This document shows, piece after piece, positions 55,301-64,000 of a stretch of 64,000 nt of DNA (its first letter is position 1; each line of letters opens with the position of its first letter). Below the pieces are notes generated by a model, which was not told the DNA's origin, ran no database searches, and was given only the letters and a program-made list of their open reading frames with translations. The position numbers were made by a program, and so were the translations under genes. The DNA comes from Bombyx mori (Eukaryota; Arthropoda; Insecta; Lepidoptera; Bombycidae): NCBI RefSeq assembly GCF_030269925.1, contig NC_085121.1:15827501-15891500 (forward strand), given 5' to 3'.

Positions 55301-58300
55301 AATAACGAATCTAATTATTCATAAGAAAAATATCTATTTATTCTTATATAAATAGTGTTTTTTTTACAACAAATTAGATAATATATACATATGTGGTATT
55401 ATTACATAAACACTTATTATTTAAGTAAAAAATGAAAACAATTAAACATTTACTTACAACAATGGGCTGAGAGATACAAATGGTGCCCAATCCTTGTTAG
55501 TCGATTGAGAACAATTTTCAAATGTTTTTTTTAATTTTTTATAAAATAAATAAATATTTGCGTATGGAACTAATGAGCCGCAGTTTCATATCCAAAGAGC
55601 CGCAGGTTACCGACCCCTAGTATAGTGGATATCAGAATACCGAACTTACCGTAGGCTGGTCTCCAAGGCTCTGGATCGACACAGCATCTGCGCCCGGTTC
55701 TTGTGTATGATTCTGACGCACCCCGGGGGCTGGAGCCAGGCCTCACCGTCCACTTGGACCGGTACGCACTCTTCACCGAGAATGTTAATCTGAACGGCCC
55801 GGCACTGGGCGATGCGGTGTTTCTGAAGGTTGATCAGACGCGAAGCTGCCATTTGGGCTGAACCGAAAACTGCCACCACCTAAGAGAGAGAGACAGAATA
55901 CACTTTATTGCACACAAAACACAATTTACATTAAAAAAAACAGTCAAAAAATAGTTTTTTTTTATTGCTTAGATGTGTGGACGAGCTCATAGCGTACCTG
56001 GTGTTAAGTGATTACTGGAGCCCATAGATATCTACAACGTAAATGCGCCACACACCTTGAGATATAGTTTTAAGGTCTCAGTATAGTTACAACGGCTGCC
56101 CCACCCTTCAAACCGAAACGCATTACTGTTTCACGGCAGAAATAGGCGGGGCGGTGGTACCTACCCGTGCGGACTCACAAGAGGTCCTACCACCAGTACA
56201 TTTGTACAGTAGGCGGTCTTATCGCTAAAAGCGATCTCTTCCAGACAGTCATTTAATTTACAGGAATTCTGTAAAATATATAGCAGGTATGTTGCGGTGT
56301 ACTATATACAATACATTATTATAGAAAATATATACATATATTACAATAAGGTTGAGGAGGAGTATTAATGCATATTCTGAGGCTATCGAAAATCTTAGAC
56401 TTGATTGATTCAAAACGCTTTACGGTTCAAATGCGAGATTTAATTGTGATATCGTGATGTTTGATACTTAATCTATTATTATTTAATTTACTAGTCAAAA
56501 CTATTGGCCGATATTTGATTTGAGTTTGATCGATCGCTATCAAAAGTGCACAGGTATCAAACCGCCAGGTAAATCTGAAGGTTTCCTAAAAATTTCAACA
56601 AAATCGGTCCAGCCGCTTCGAAGCTATGGACTTGAAGGTATATGGAGGTCATATACACGGTGACTTTTATGTGTATATGTATATAGAGATTTTATTTAAA
56701 TACCAATAGGTAATAAATTATCTTTATATATAGTGTTTGTCACTGAACTCCTCCTAAAGGGCTGGACCGATTTGAATGGATTATTTTTGTATGCGTTTGG
56801 GTGGCGCCCTGGATGGTTTAGATTTACAAATCAGTCCAACAGATGGCGCTGCAGTCGGTATTTAGATTATTTATCTCTCCCAGAAATAAATTATATGGCA
56901 AAACAACGTTTGTCGGGTCACCTAGTAGGAATATAAAACTCTTTAGTAAAGGCTTGATTGCTTTGAAAAAGTTCAGTTCTGTAAGATCTCACAAAACGAA
57001 CAGTGAAATTCTACTTACGAAAACTAGGAATGCTACTAATGTTCAACTTTCACTTGAATGTTTGATGAAAACCTTTTACAAAGAACGTCCTGGATTTTCA
57101 ATCAAAAGATCCAATCCTATTCCGTTCCATTAAAAACGAATCACTTTTATTGAGCACATCGTACGAGTGACTCAAAGGAATAGAATTAAATCTCTCTACG
57201 TACATAGAGACATTTGATAATATCTCATGCGGACGCCTAGATCAAAATGATCTAACTCTAAAATTGGTCAAAACTATTTTAAGGAATAACGATCCTTAGA
57301 AAAATAATGTTATTATCTAAGGCTTCAAACAACTTATTTGGGCTAAATATCAAAATTCTGCGTAGGGAGAGATCTTTATAAAATCTCCATTTTAGCGCTT
57401 TTCTCATTGTTCTTTTATAGTTAAGTATAAATTTATCGAAATAGGTTCTACGGCGAAGTGGATGTTATCGTAATGGTCCTAAACTATTAATTCCTAAAGC
57501 TTACGCTACTGCTATACTACTTAAAGTAGCTAAGCTGAATAAATAAAATATACCTACGTGTATTTTTTTTATTGCTAAGATGGGTAGATGGATGGATGGA
57601 TGGATGGATTGACAAGCTCACAGCCCACCTGGAGTTAAGTGGTTACTGGAGCCCATAAACATCTACAACGTAAATGCGCCACGCACCTTGAGATATAAGT
57701 TCTCAGGTCTCAATACAGTTACAATGGCTGCCCCACCCTTCAAACCGAAATCCGTTACTGCTTCACGGCAGAAATAGGCAGGGTGGTGGTACCTCCCCGC
57801 GCGGACTCACAAGAAGTCCTACCACCAGTAAGTCTATTTCTACAAATGTCTCAAAAATTATGAATTTCGAAATGAGGTACTTTCATTTACACGTGCGAAT
57901 GAATATTACATGGAGCCTGAGATAAATCCAAGATGGATCCTTAATAACGTAATGTCGTATCGGGGTCAGAACGTAAAAGCGAAGAGCCGTCGACTTCTTT
58001 ATTGAAACGGACAATCATATAAATTTTATAAAGGGCTTTGTCGTGTATTCCCGTAAAATCAAAGAGCCTATAAATATTGCAATCAAGTTCAATTGGCATT
58101 TTTGTAGTGAGCTCTTCTTTATAAAACAAATGTACCTACCTACCTATATTTAACATAATCAATTTCTTAAACATTATGAATTTGTAGCAGATGCAATACG
58201 ACCATTATTATCGTATATTATCGTTTAGACTACAAATTTTCAATTTAAAATATGATATAAGCGTGTCATTCGGTAAAATTGTAGTACATACTTCTTAAAT

Positions 58301-61300
58301 TAATATCTATTCAGCAAATTGGAAGTCGTCGTGGCCTAAGGGATAAGACGTCCGGTGCATTCGTGTTGAGCGATGCAACGGTGTTCGAATCCCTGGCGGG
58401 TACCAATTTTTCTAATGAATTATGTACTCAGCAAATGTTCACGATTGGCTTCCACGGTGAAGGAATAACATCGTGTAATAAAATTGAAACCCGCAAAATT
58501 ATAATTTGCGTAATTACTGGTGGTAGGACCTCTTGTGAGTCCGCGCGGGTAGGTACCACCGCCCTTGCATGGTTGCTTCGGGAGGTACCTGTGGAAGGTC
58601 TGCAGGAGAGAGCCACATCCGGGTTGCCACCAGTGTGGGCATCCGGACGATGACGCTCAGCACGCACTCGAAGCGTGCCCGCGTTGGGAGCGCTCGCGGC
58701 GAGACCTCATCGCGGTGCTGGGGGGAGACCTCTCCTTGCGGGCTGTCATCGCCCGCATGCTAGAGGACCAGAATTCTTGGGAGGCCATGATCAGGTTTTG
58801 CGACCTGGTCATGGCGTTCCGTGAGGCTGAGGAGCGCGAAAGGGAGTGGGATCCCTCTTTGGCTTCACAGCGAAGAAGGCGGAGTGGGCGGCACGGGCGC
58901 GAAGCTCCCGTTCATCTCCCGTAGGGGCTGTCGGGTGCCGGGTGCGGGGGTGCCCGGTACTCGGCTGTTGGTCCGGTGGTGAGGCGGCGCAAGGTGGCTC
59001 CTGTGCACCGCTCACGGTGTGTCTCCGAGACGACGTCCTGCGGGATTTTCCCGCGGATGGAGTGCCGTCCTATTAACAGGATGGGTACCGGCGACGGCGA
59101 GCTTTCGGCGCGCACTATGCGGTACCGTGGGTTTCGTGGAGTCGGAGTGGTGGGGCTCGATGGGGTTTAGTCGGTAGTCGTTCTGCGGGGCAAGTGCTTC
59201 GCGCGCCTTTTTCAAGGCGTAGTCTCCTGTGAGAAATTGGGGGAGGTGAAGGACCTCGGCTCTTCTCTTCTCCCCTTCTTCCTCTCAGGAGGCGCCGGAG
59301 TCCGACATAACCCGGTCCGTTGCCCCCCTCGACCGGGTATCCGTAAATGGATTCGCCAGCGTAAAAAAAAAAAAAAAAGGTACCACCGCCCTGCCTATTA
59401 CTGCCGTGAAGCAGTAATGCGTTTCGGTTTGAAGGGTGGAGCAGCCGTTGTAACTATACTGAGATCTTAGAACTTATATCTCAAGGTGGGTGGCGCATTT
59501 ACGTTGCAGATGTCCATGGGCTCTAGTAACCACTCAACACCAGTTGGGCTGCGAGTTCGTCCACCAATCTAAGCAAAAAAAAAAAAAAAAATTCACTGTT
59601 TTTCAATTACAGAGCGAGGCATATTTAGAATGCTATTATATAATTTGGAAACTAAATAGTTAATCTATCTTTGTTTTCCGTCTAAATAATAATAACTGCC
59701 GCATTTTTATACTGTTTCTTATTAAATTGATTGAAATTAGAAAACAAACGCCACGGCGAGTTGAATGTTGCGATTCAAACGACCTAATTTAAAAACTGCC
59801 AAGTCCATTACTACCAACAAACAAAAGCAATTCTTCTCTTTCACTACTTAGAAAGAAAATTGCCTTTCTATTCATTAAAACTTTTACATTGTTTTACCCC
59901 GCTTATACATATTTAATATTTTCGAATACCCGTTTACAGGTTTCGAAAGACCGAATTTAAGTTTCGTTATTGCTGTTGGTATGACATTGTTCAGGTAGGG
60001 ATAACGTAACTCTGTTCTATCTATTGTCACCATGGTGTAGTTATTTGTTTAATAGAAATGAAGTTGTGCCTGCGGGTGACTCACATGTATTTATTTTTTT
60101 ATAATATATCTATATATTAATACGTGAAGCAAAAACTTTGTATCCCTTTTTACGAAAATTGCGCGGACGGAGGAGTATGAAATTTTCCACACTTATAGAG
60201 AATATAGAGAAGAAGTGCACAACGCTAATATTTTTTTAAAATAATGCATAAAAGATACATTAAATCGATAAAGAAAAGATTACACACACTACGTACCATG
60301 TATTTGACGCACACACGTATGCATACCATTTATTGTCAAGCTTTTGTTCTTGATGTCTGTTGTCAAATTGATAATAGATTAAATATTATTTGTCTTTGTT
60401 AATATTTTTTATAGTGTAGTCTTGGCGAAATTTGTGATTATAGAAGTATAAAATACAATCATAATAGTATACAAACTTACAATTCCAATTAATTATAGTC
60501 GAATTTCGACTACTGCGGGACCTCTAGTTATTATAATTACACTACACAACAATACATATATACTTTATTTTATATCACTACATTCATTTATCACACAATC
60601 ATACAAAACATTATTTATAGTAAACAAAATTAATTCACAATCATAGTCAGGCGATAACTGTAGTATATCGGCGGCGATATTTCGCTACTACATCGGTGCA
60701 TTGACGAACCGGCTATCTATTTCTTGTTTACTTTCTCCTTCTTTCTACATTTCGTGTTTGTCTGAAATAAAACTTTCTTTGTGTCCTTTTGTGTTTGTGA
60801 CGAATTGCAGACATTATAATGATACCAATCAAGACGACTAAAGTGCCTAATGCCGGGCGTACTCGATGATGATACGAATATGCCTGTGTTCAAATCACGT
60901 AATACCAAACCAATAGGCTAAGCAATTAGATAAGTTGAGAAGTTTGCGTTTGGGATGGTATGGACATGTGATGAGACGAAATGACAACGAGGTTGTTAAG
61001 AGAGTTTTAAGTATGAATGTGGAAGGCTTTAGATTAAGAGCTATACCTAAGAACAAATGGATGGATTGCGTGAAAGACAATATGTGATAGAGGAGTATAG
61101 AAGGAGAAAACATGTTGCGCCGACCCCAAGTGACTGGGAGAAGCACAGGAGAATGATGATGAATTAAGTATTAAACACGTGTTAACGAACAACTTCAGTT
61201 AAGGAATAACAACGTGTATTAAACGAAACACGAAAATTTTACCAGTTTGCATAATTACTGGGGTGAGGGCGTGTTGTGAGCCCGCACGGATAGGCGATGC

Positions 61301-62455
61301 CACCTTTATACGAAATTTAAATTAGAACATAAGTTATGTCGCAAGGTTGCCACACTCATGTTACGATATCTACAAACTTCAATAACCAATTTACATTAAG
61401 TCAAACGTGAATTGATATACCTGTATACAGTATTAAAAACCAATTGGCAATTTTAACAAAAGTAATGTTCGGCCATAAATCGAAACTCAACCATAAGCTT
61501 GTCAAAAGTCAAAGAAAAATTTCAGAGAGCAATCTTAGTGCAGTTAGATTAGCAAATGATACTTAAATAATTAATTTTTTTATTTAATTATATAAAAAAA
61601 AGGAAATTGATTTTGTCTACACCAATTATTTTTTTCAAATTACTAAATCGCCAACAGGACTCAGCCCAGTTCTAGTCCACAGGGTTAAGATTGATTAGGA
61701 CTTATTTAATGGGACGGTCTATAGTTGGATCCTTGTGTCTTTCACTCAAATTTCTTTTATCGTGACTGGCTGCTGTCAGTTTAGTATTTTATCTAATTAC
61801 GTCAGAGAAACGGAGTTTGCTTTTGCCTTCTTAGGCTCTATGTGAATTAAAAAAAACCTTTTTATCCAAACTAAGCCGACAATTTGAAGAAATTCCATAC
61901 TGGTGGTAGGTATTCCATACTTTTTCCCTACCTATGCTGATAGCCTTGAGAGGCTATTTCAGCTTCACCCTAACGTGTAGGTGAGCTCACGGGGCTCAAA
62001 CCAGAGTATTGCTAACACTGGCCCTAGCAAGAGCCGTGCTTCGCAGAATCTACCACCGGATCGGAAGCGCGGCCCACTGAGAAGATCCGGCGAGAAACTC
62101 AGTGGGCTGTGTCTATGGGTTAATTCGCTCGTCGAGCCCTTCATCGCAAGTGACGGGTTCGACGAGGACTGTGACCGGGGACAATCGCCATAGGTTGGTC
62201 TTTGTATTACAAGTATTTATTTAATTCACAAATTAGTTATTTATAACGAGAAGAAAAAAAAGAATGAACCTTGGACTCACTTCAAGTATTCTATCGTCGA
62301 ATGATGGCGCGAGGAATATGTCATCCGCTCTGGTGCCGCCCCAGAAGTTCGTCCCGCCCATGAAGGAGGGTATGTTCAGAACGACGATTCCCTGCAGCTC
62401 CGGGAGGGGTATCCTCTGACCGTCGCACTCCAACTGGACCCTTTGACCTAAGTGC
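52369..62455 (-). CDS. Diacylglycerol kinase, type II (delta/eta class), last six exons
   Basis: The kinase turns diacylglycerol into phosphatidic acid and so tunes lipid signalling. Exons 62,455-62,281, 55,879-55,650, 54,626-54,467, 54,181-54,026, 53,665-53,534 and 52,635-52,369 join in phase to a TGA stop. Exons 1-2 seen here are the DAGK accessory domain ([61 protein letters not shown]). Exons 3-5 encode the low-conservation helical linker ([18 protein letters not shown], an Ala/Gly-rich GC-biased run in exon 5). Exon 6 is a SAM domain ([40 protein letters not shown]), the oligomerisation module of DGK delta and eta. The PH, C1 and catalytic exons must lie beyond 64,000. A further exon between exons 5 and 6 cannot be excluded. 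The delta and eta forms are one gene in insects. Confidence 0.9.
53170..53490 (+). repeat. Three tandem ~115-bp units in a DGK intron
   Basis: Units begin near 53,174, 53,287 and 53,402, each starting AAGTTGA and containing TTCACATAGCATGCT and AATTATTTCATCGTTGATTA (the last is incomplete in unit 3). They diverge by small indels and substitutions. They lie in the intron before the SAM exon. Confidence 0.7.
53741..53998 (-). mobile_element. Bm1 SINE in DGK intron
   Basis: Minus orientation, i.e. same strand as the gene. It runs from the T-rich end through GATGGGTGGACGAGCTCA to CGCAAATTATAATTT. It sits only about 25 bp from the donor of the upstream exon (54,026). Confidence 0.8.
54253..54431 (-). 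mobile_element. Bm1 SINE, internal fragment in DGK intron
   Basis: It begins in ACTACGACGTAAATGCGCC, lacking the poly(T) end, and ends at CCCACCAGTAA, 36 bp from the donor of the exon at 54,467-54,626. Confidence 0.75.
54700..55640. other. DGK intron, no recognisable element
   Basis: An 80-codon open frame at 54,707-54,949 on the plus strand has ordinary amino-acid composition, but I recognise no domain and it opposes the gene; I do not call it a gene. The remainder is AT-rich. Confidence 0.35.
55950..56197 (-). mobile_element. Bm1 SINE in DGK intron
   Basis: Well-preserved minus-strand copy from the poly(T) end to CCTACCACCAGTA. Confidence 0.85.
56491..56689 (-). mobile_element. Possible short Helitron
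   Basis: On the minus strand it starts TCTCTATATACATATACAC after an A and ends in TTTTGACTAG before a T. It shares GGCTGGACCGATTT with the Helitrons at 837 and 56,721. The 3' hairpin is unclear, so the right end is tentative. Confidence 0.45.
56721..56925 (+). mobile_element. Short Helitron-like element
   Basis: It starts TCTTTATATATAGTGTTTG after an A and ends TTTGTCGGGTCACCTAG before a T. At 205 bp it lies in a DGK intron, in opposite orientation to the neighbour at 56,491. Confidence 0.6.
57564..57832 (-). mobile_element. Bm1 SINE with GGAT microsatellite
   Basis: Minus-strand copy. The region equivalent to GATGGGTGGACGAG has expanded into five GGAT units (57,590-57,608). Confidence 0.85.
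58326..59580 (+). mobile_element. Full-length Bm1 SINE split by an R1-like LINE
   Basis: The 5' part (58,326-58,565) has the tRNA-like head: GTGGCCTAAGGGATAAGACG (A box) and GGTGTTCGAATCCC (B box). The 3' part (59,379-59,580) ends in CTAAGCAAAAAAA. The two parts are separated by 813 bp and overlap by a 14-bp direct repeat. Restored in order they span the whole element, the only complete copy in the window. Confidence 0.88.
58566..59378 (+). mobile_element. 5'-truncated R1-like LINE inserted in Bm1
   Basis: Exactly flanked by GGTACCACCGCCCT (58,552-58,565 and 59,379-59,392) and ending in 16 A's (59,363-59,378), the marks of target-primed insertion. The first 359 bp are the C-terminal end of a reverse transcriptase ORF2, in frame from the first base to a stop at 58,924. 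It holds a CxxC...H...C zinc knuckle ([20 protein letters not shown]) typical of R1-clade LINEs. The remaining 440 bp are a GC-rich 3' untranslated region. The copy is dead on arrival (5'-truncated). Confidence 0.85.
59581..60108. other. DGK intron, no recognisable element
   Basis: AT-rich unique DNA. Confidence 0.35.
60109..60527 (+). mobile_element. Non-autonomous Helitron, 419 bp, with terminal hairpin
   Basis: It starts TCTATATATTAATACGTGAA after an A and ends ACTGCGGGACCTCTAG before a T. The expected 3' stem-loop GTCGAATTTCGAC lies about 14 nt before the CTAG end. All four Helitron criteria are met. It lies in a DGK intron and opposes the gene. Confidence 0.8.
60925..61165 (+). pseudogene. 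LINE reverse transcriptase C-terminal scrap (RTE-like)
   Basis: The plus-strand frame gives [20 protein letters not shown], then [13 protein letters not shown] and a stop, with [10 protein letters not shown] in a following frame. This matches the C-terminal tail pattern of RTE-type LINE proteins and ends near a GATGATGA run. Frameshifts and a stop make it non-functional. Confidence 0.55.
61168..61352 (+). mobile_element. Bm1 SINE, decayed plus-strand fragment
   Basis: Recognisable blocks are GGAATAACAACGTGTATTAA, GCATAATTACTGG and GTGAGCCCGCACGGATAGG, in Bm1 order but with many changes. Confidence 0.5.
61920..62190 (-). repeat. Family B repeat, long copy in DGK intron
   Basis: Minus orientation, i.e. 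sense with the gene. It includes the full stem-loop segment (62,069-62,105) and the upstream part with GGTTCGACGAGG. Confidence 0.65.
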
Positions 62456-62496
62456 CTGTAGGTAAAACTTTTCGTAAGCCTCCGAAATTGTCACTT

Positions 62497-62741
62497 TTTG
62501 TTTATTGCATAGATGGATGGACGAGCTCACAGCCCACCTGGTGTTAAGTGGTTGCCGGAGCCCATAAACAACTACAACGTAAAAGCCACCACCCACCTTG
62601 AGATATGAGTTCTAAGGTCTCAGTATAGTTACAACGGCTGCCCCGCCCTTCAAACCGAAACGCATTACCGGTTCACGGCTGAAATAGGCAGGGCTGTGGT
62701 ACCTACCCGCGCGGACTCACAAGAGGTTCTACCACGAGTAA
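62497..62741 (-). mobile_element. Bm1 SINE next to the first DGK exon seen
   Basis: Minus-strand copy starting about 40 bp upstream of the exon acceptor at 62,455, from TTGTTTATTGCATAGATGG to GGTTCTACCACGAGTAA. It adjoins the retroviral long terminal repeat region. Confidence 0.8.
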
Positions 62742-62797
62742 AATTCCATCTCCGTCACAAAATAAATTCCGCCACCCGAGTTAAGTTACGGCGAACG

Positions 62798-62996
62798 AGT
62801 TAATTATAAAAAAAAGAATTTATTTAATTAAAACGATGTTTATTCGTTTGAATGTACTACAAGACTAATTTATAATTACAATATATTTATTAAAGTAAAC
62901 TTATTGCTAAATCTGCAATGGTGCAGTTTCTGTTATGACGCACGGGGTCATCCGATGCGGATTCAGCAAATACGGGCATCGGGCGATTGCCTAACT
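62798..62996 (-). repeat. Likely 3' long terminal repeat of an endogenous retrovirus
   Basis: On the minus strand it begins AGTTAGGCAATCGCCC and ends TAATTAACT, i.e. inverted AGTTA...TAACT ends as in gypsy-type errantiviruses. It is directly preceded by a purine tract (AAGGAGGGAGG, 62,997-63,008), the plus-strand primer site. AATAAA signals lie within. An alternative end at 62,779 is also possible. The 5' copy is outside the window, so the boundaries are unproven. Confidence 0.55.
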
Positions 62997-63991
62997 CCTC
63001 CCTCCTTAAGATAGAAGCGCGTCCCGCAGCTTCCAGCAGCGTCCTCGGTGCTAGTGTTCTCGGGGCTCTCGTTCTTTGATTGTAGTCGTCGCTGTCTCCA
63101 CTGCCACAGCTTCCAGATGATTATTGCTATCAGAATGAGGTAGAGTCCCAGTGTTGACCAACTTGGGGTAGTCATCATAGTCTGCCAGTCGATGACAGGT
63201 TGTTGAATGTTTTCAACCCGGTCCATCAGTTCGTGGATGCTATCCAGAGATATATCTTTCAGTTGTAGGTTATAGCGAATATTCCCTTCTAGAATAGTGG
63301 TTTCGCTGGGAATGGGTACGATTTCATCAGCTGTAATAGTATCCGTGTTTGTCTTCAGTGTTCGGTTGAATATTTCCACTTGACAATCGCTTGTAATGCT
63401 GGCGATGTATATTCCTGACATCTTTTTATAGTCAGATTTCCTTCCGCAGCGAGATTTCAGGATTTGTTCGTCTTTCAAGATGATAAGCCATTTGTTGTCT
63501 TCTAGTCTCTGGATCTTGCCTTGTTTCAGGTTCATCCTGGCACGGGTGCAGTTTGTGCTCTCGTGTTTTATAAGAGTTACTATGCAGTCTTCAGAGTTCT
63601 CCACAGGTTGGGTGTTCAGCGATGTGCAGAGTTGGACGTCTTGTGTGATCTTCTTGCAATCTTCCTCCAGGTATGAGTACTCGTTGGTTCCCAGTGCTAG
63701 GTATTTGGATTTAGGAATAATAGTGAGGTTTTGTTTATCTGGTATGGAGTATAGATGGATAAGGTCATAAAGGTTTTCATCTATAGAAGGGATATCTAGT
63801 ATGAATGTTAGTGCGTCGTTTGTGCTATACGCTTTTACGCTAATAGAGCTCTCTATACTATGAATATTTTTAATACTTATTCTATCAACGGGTCTAAATT
63901 GGTAAAGTTTTTGAATAGCTGTTATTTCACTTATAAGACTGTGTGGAGCTATAATGCTAGGATGCATTACTTCTAGTTGTGCAAAGGTCAT
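62963..63991 (-). CDS. Errantivirus-like envelope protein, C-terminal part, endogenous retrovirus
   Basis: An open frame of 342 codons. The element continues beyond 64,000, so the first Met shown need not be the real start. It looks like the membrane-anchored part of an insect endogenous retrovirus envelope of the gypsy/errantivirus type (related to baculovirus F proteins): a Cys-containing ectodomain with several N-x-S/T sites, a helical stretch, and one transmembrane segment (about residues 280-298) followed by a basic cytoplasmic tail. The frame runs through the purine tract and stops inside the long terminal repeat (TGA at 62,963-62,965). The gag and pol regions are not in view. It lies in sense orientation upstream of DGK exons, probably in an intron. 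No frameshift is visible in this part. Confidence 0.7.
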   Translation of the reverse strand: MTFAQLEVMHPSIIAPHSLISEITAIQKLYQFRPVDRISIKNIHSIESSISVKAYSTNDALTFILDIPSIDENLYDLIHLYSIPDKQNLTIIPKSKYLALGTNEYSYLEEDCKKITQDVQLCTSLNTQPVENSEDCIVTLIKHESTNCTRARMNLKQGKIQRLEDNKWLIILKDEQILKSRCGRKSDYKKMSGIYIASITSDCQVEIFNRTLKTNTDTITADEIVPIPSETTILEGNIRYNLQLKDISLDSIHELMDRVENIQQPVIDWQTMMTTPSWSTLGLYLILIAIIIWKLWQWRQRRLQSKNESPENTSTEDAAGSCGTRFYLKEGGVRQSPDARIC

Positions 63992-64000
63992 GGCGTCTTC

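Noticed and set aside
58565..59470. Multiple small ORFs on both strands
   Set aside because: Only the frame at 58,566-58,924 matches a LINE protein; the others are by-products of GC-rich LINE 3' untranslated sequence.

Overview
This is a nuclear window from a lepidopteran, almost certainly a silkworm (Bombyx). It is AT-rich with small intron-split genes. It carries about fifteen copies of a tRNA-derived SINE whose 5' end has pol III A and B boxes and whose body I recognise as Bm1. It also holds Helitron-like elements, jockey-, R1- and RTE-type LINE pieces, several families of inverted-repeat DNA transposons, and the 3' end of an errantivirus-like endogenous retrovirus.

Six host genes can be read by joining exons in phase. 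From left to right they are: (1) the signal-peptide first exon of a glypican-like gene on the minus strand (19,238-19,388), so bases 1-19,237 are probably its first intron; (2) a HAD-family pseudouridine-5'-phosphatase (PUDP/Gs1-like) on the plus strand, 4 exons, 20,742-23,929, 249 aa; (3) complex I subunit NDUFA2 (B8) on the minus strand, 3 exons, 25,281-27,008, 89 aa, with a diverged second copy of its last exon inside intron 2; (4) DCUN1D1, a cullin neddylation co-E3, on the minus strand, 3 exons, 32,923-34,591, 265 aa; (5) mitochondrial glutamyl-tRNA synthetase EARS2 on the plus strand, 6 exons, 35,168-38,591, 505 aa; (6) the last six coding exons of a type II diacylglycerol kinase (delta/eta class) on the minus strand, 62,455 down to 52,369, ending in a SAM domain. 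Glypican/PUDP and DCUN1D1/EARS2 are divergent pairs that may share promoters; PUDP and NDUFA2 converge. Three of the six gene products (EARS2, NDUFA2 and, from its leader, possibly PUDP) point to mitochondria.

Layout. 1-19,000: probable glypican intron with SINEs, a small transposon (3,923-4,576), LINE 3' ends and one near full-length jockey-type LINE with an intact 987-codon ORF2 (7,864 to about 11,515, minus strand). 19,000-27,000: three compact genes; the PUDP and NDUFA2 introns are full of repeats. 27,000-32,900: intergenic, with a dead LINE copy, MITEs and an RTE scrap. 32,900-38,600: the DCUN1D1/EARS2 pair. 38,600-52,200: a gene-poor block with an inverted Bm1 pair, a hAT-type element with a perfect 8-bp target duplication, a three-layer nest of transposons, a perfect hairpin, a MITE and a 26-bp minisatellite. 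52,200-64,000: the DGK gene, its introns rich in Bm1, Helitrons and an R1-like LINE nested in Bm1; the retrovirus lies upstream of the first exon seen, probably in another DGK intron.

The most interesting points are the duplicated terminal exon of NDUFA2, the ungapped similarity between the 3' tail of Bm1 and that of the jockey-type LINE (a candidate partner for Bm1 mobilisation), and the well-preserved transposon nests. I found no system that is clearly new to biology. All calls come from reading the sequence; no database search was run.
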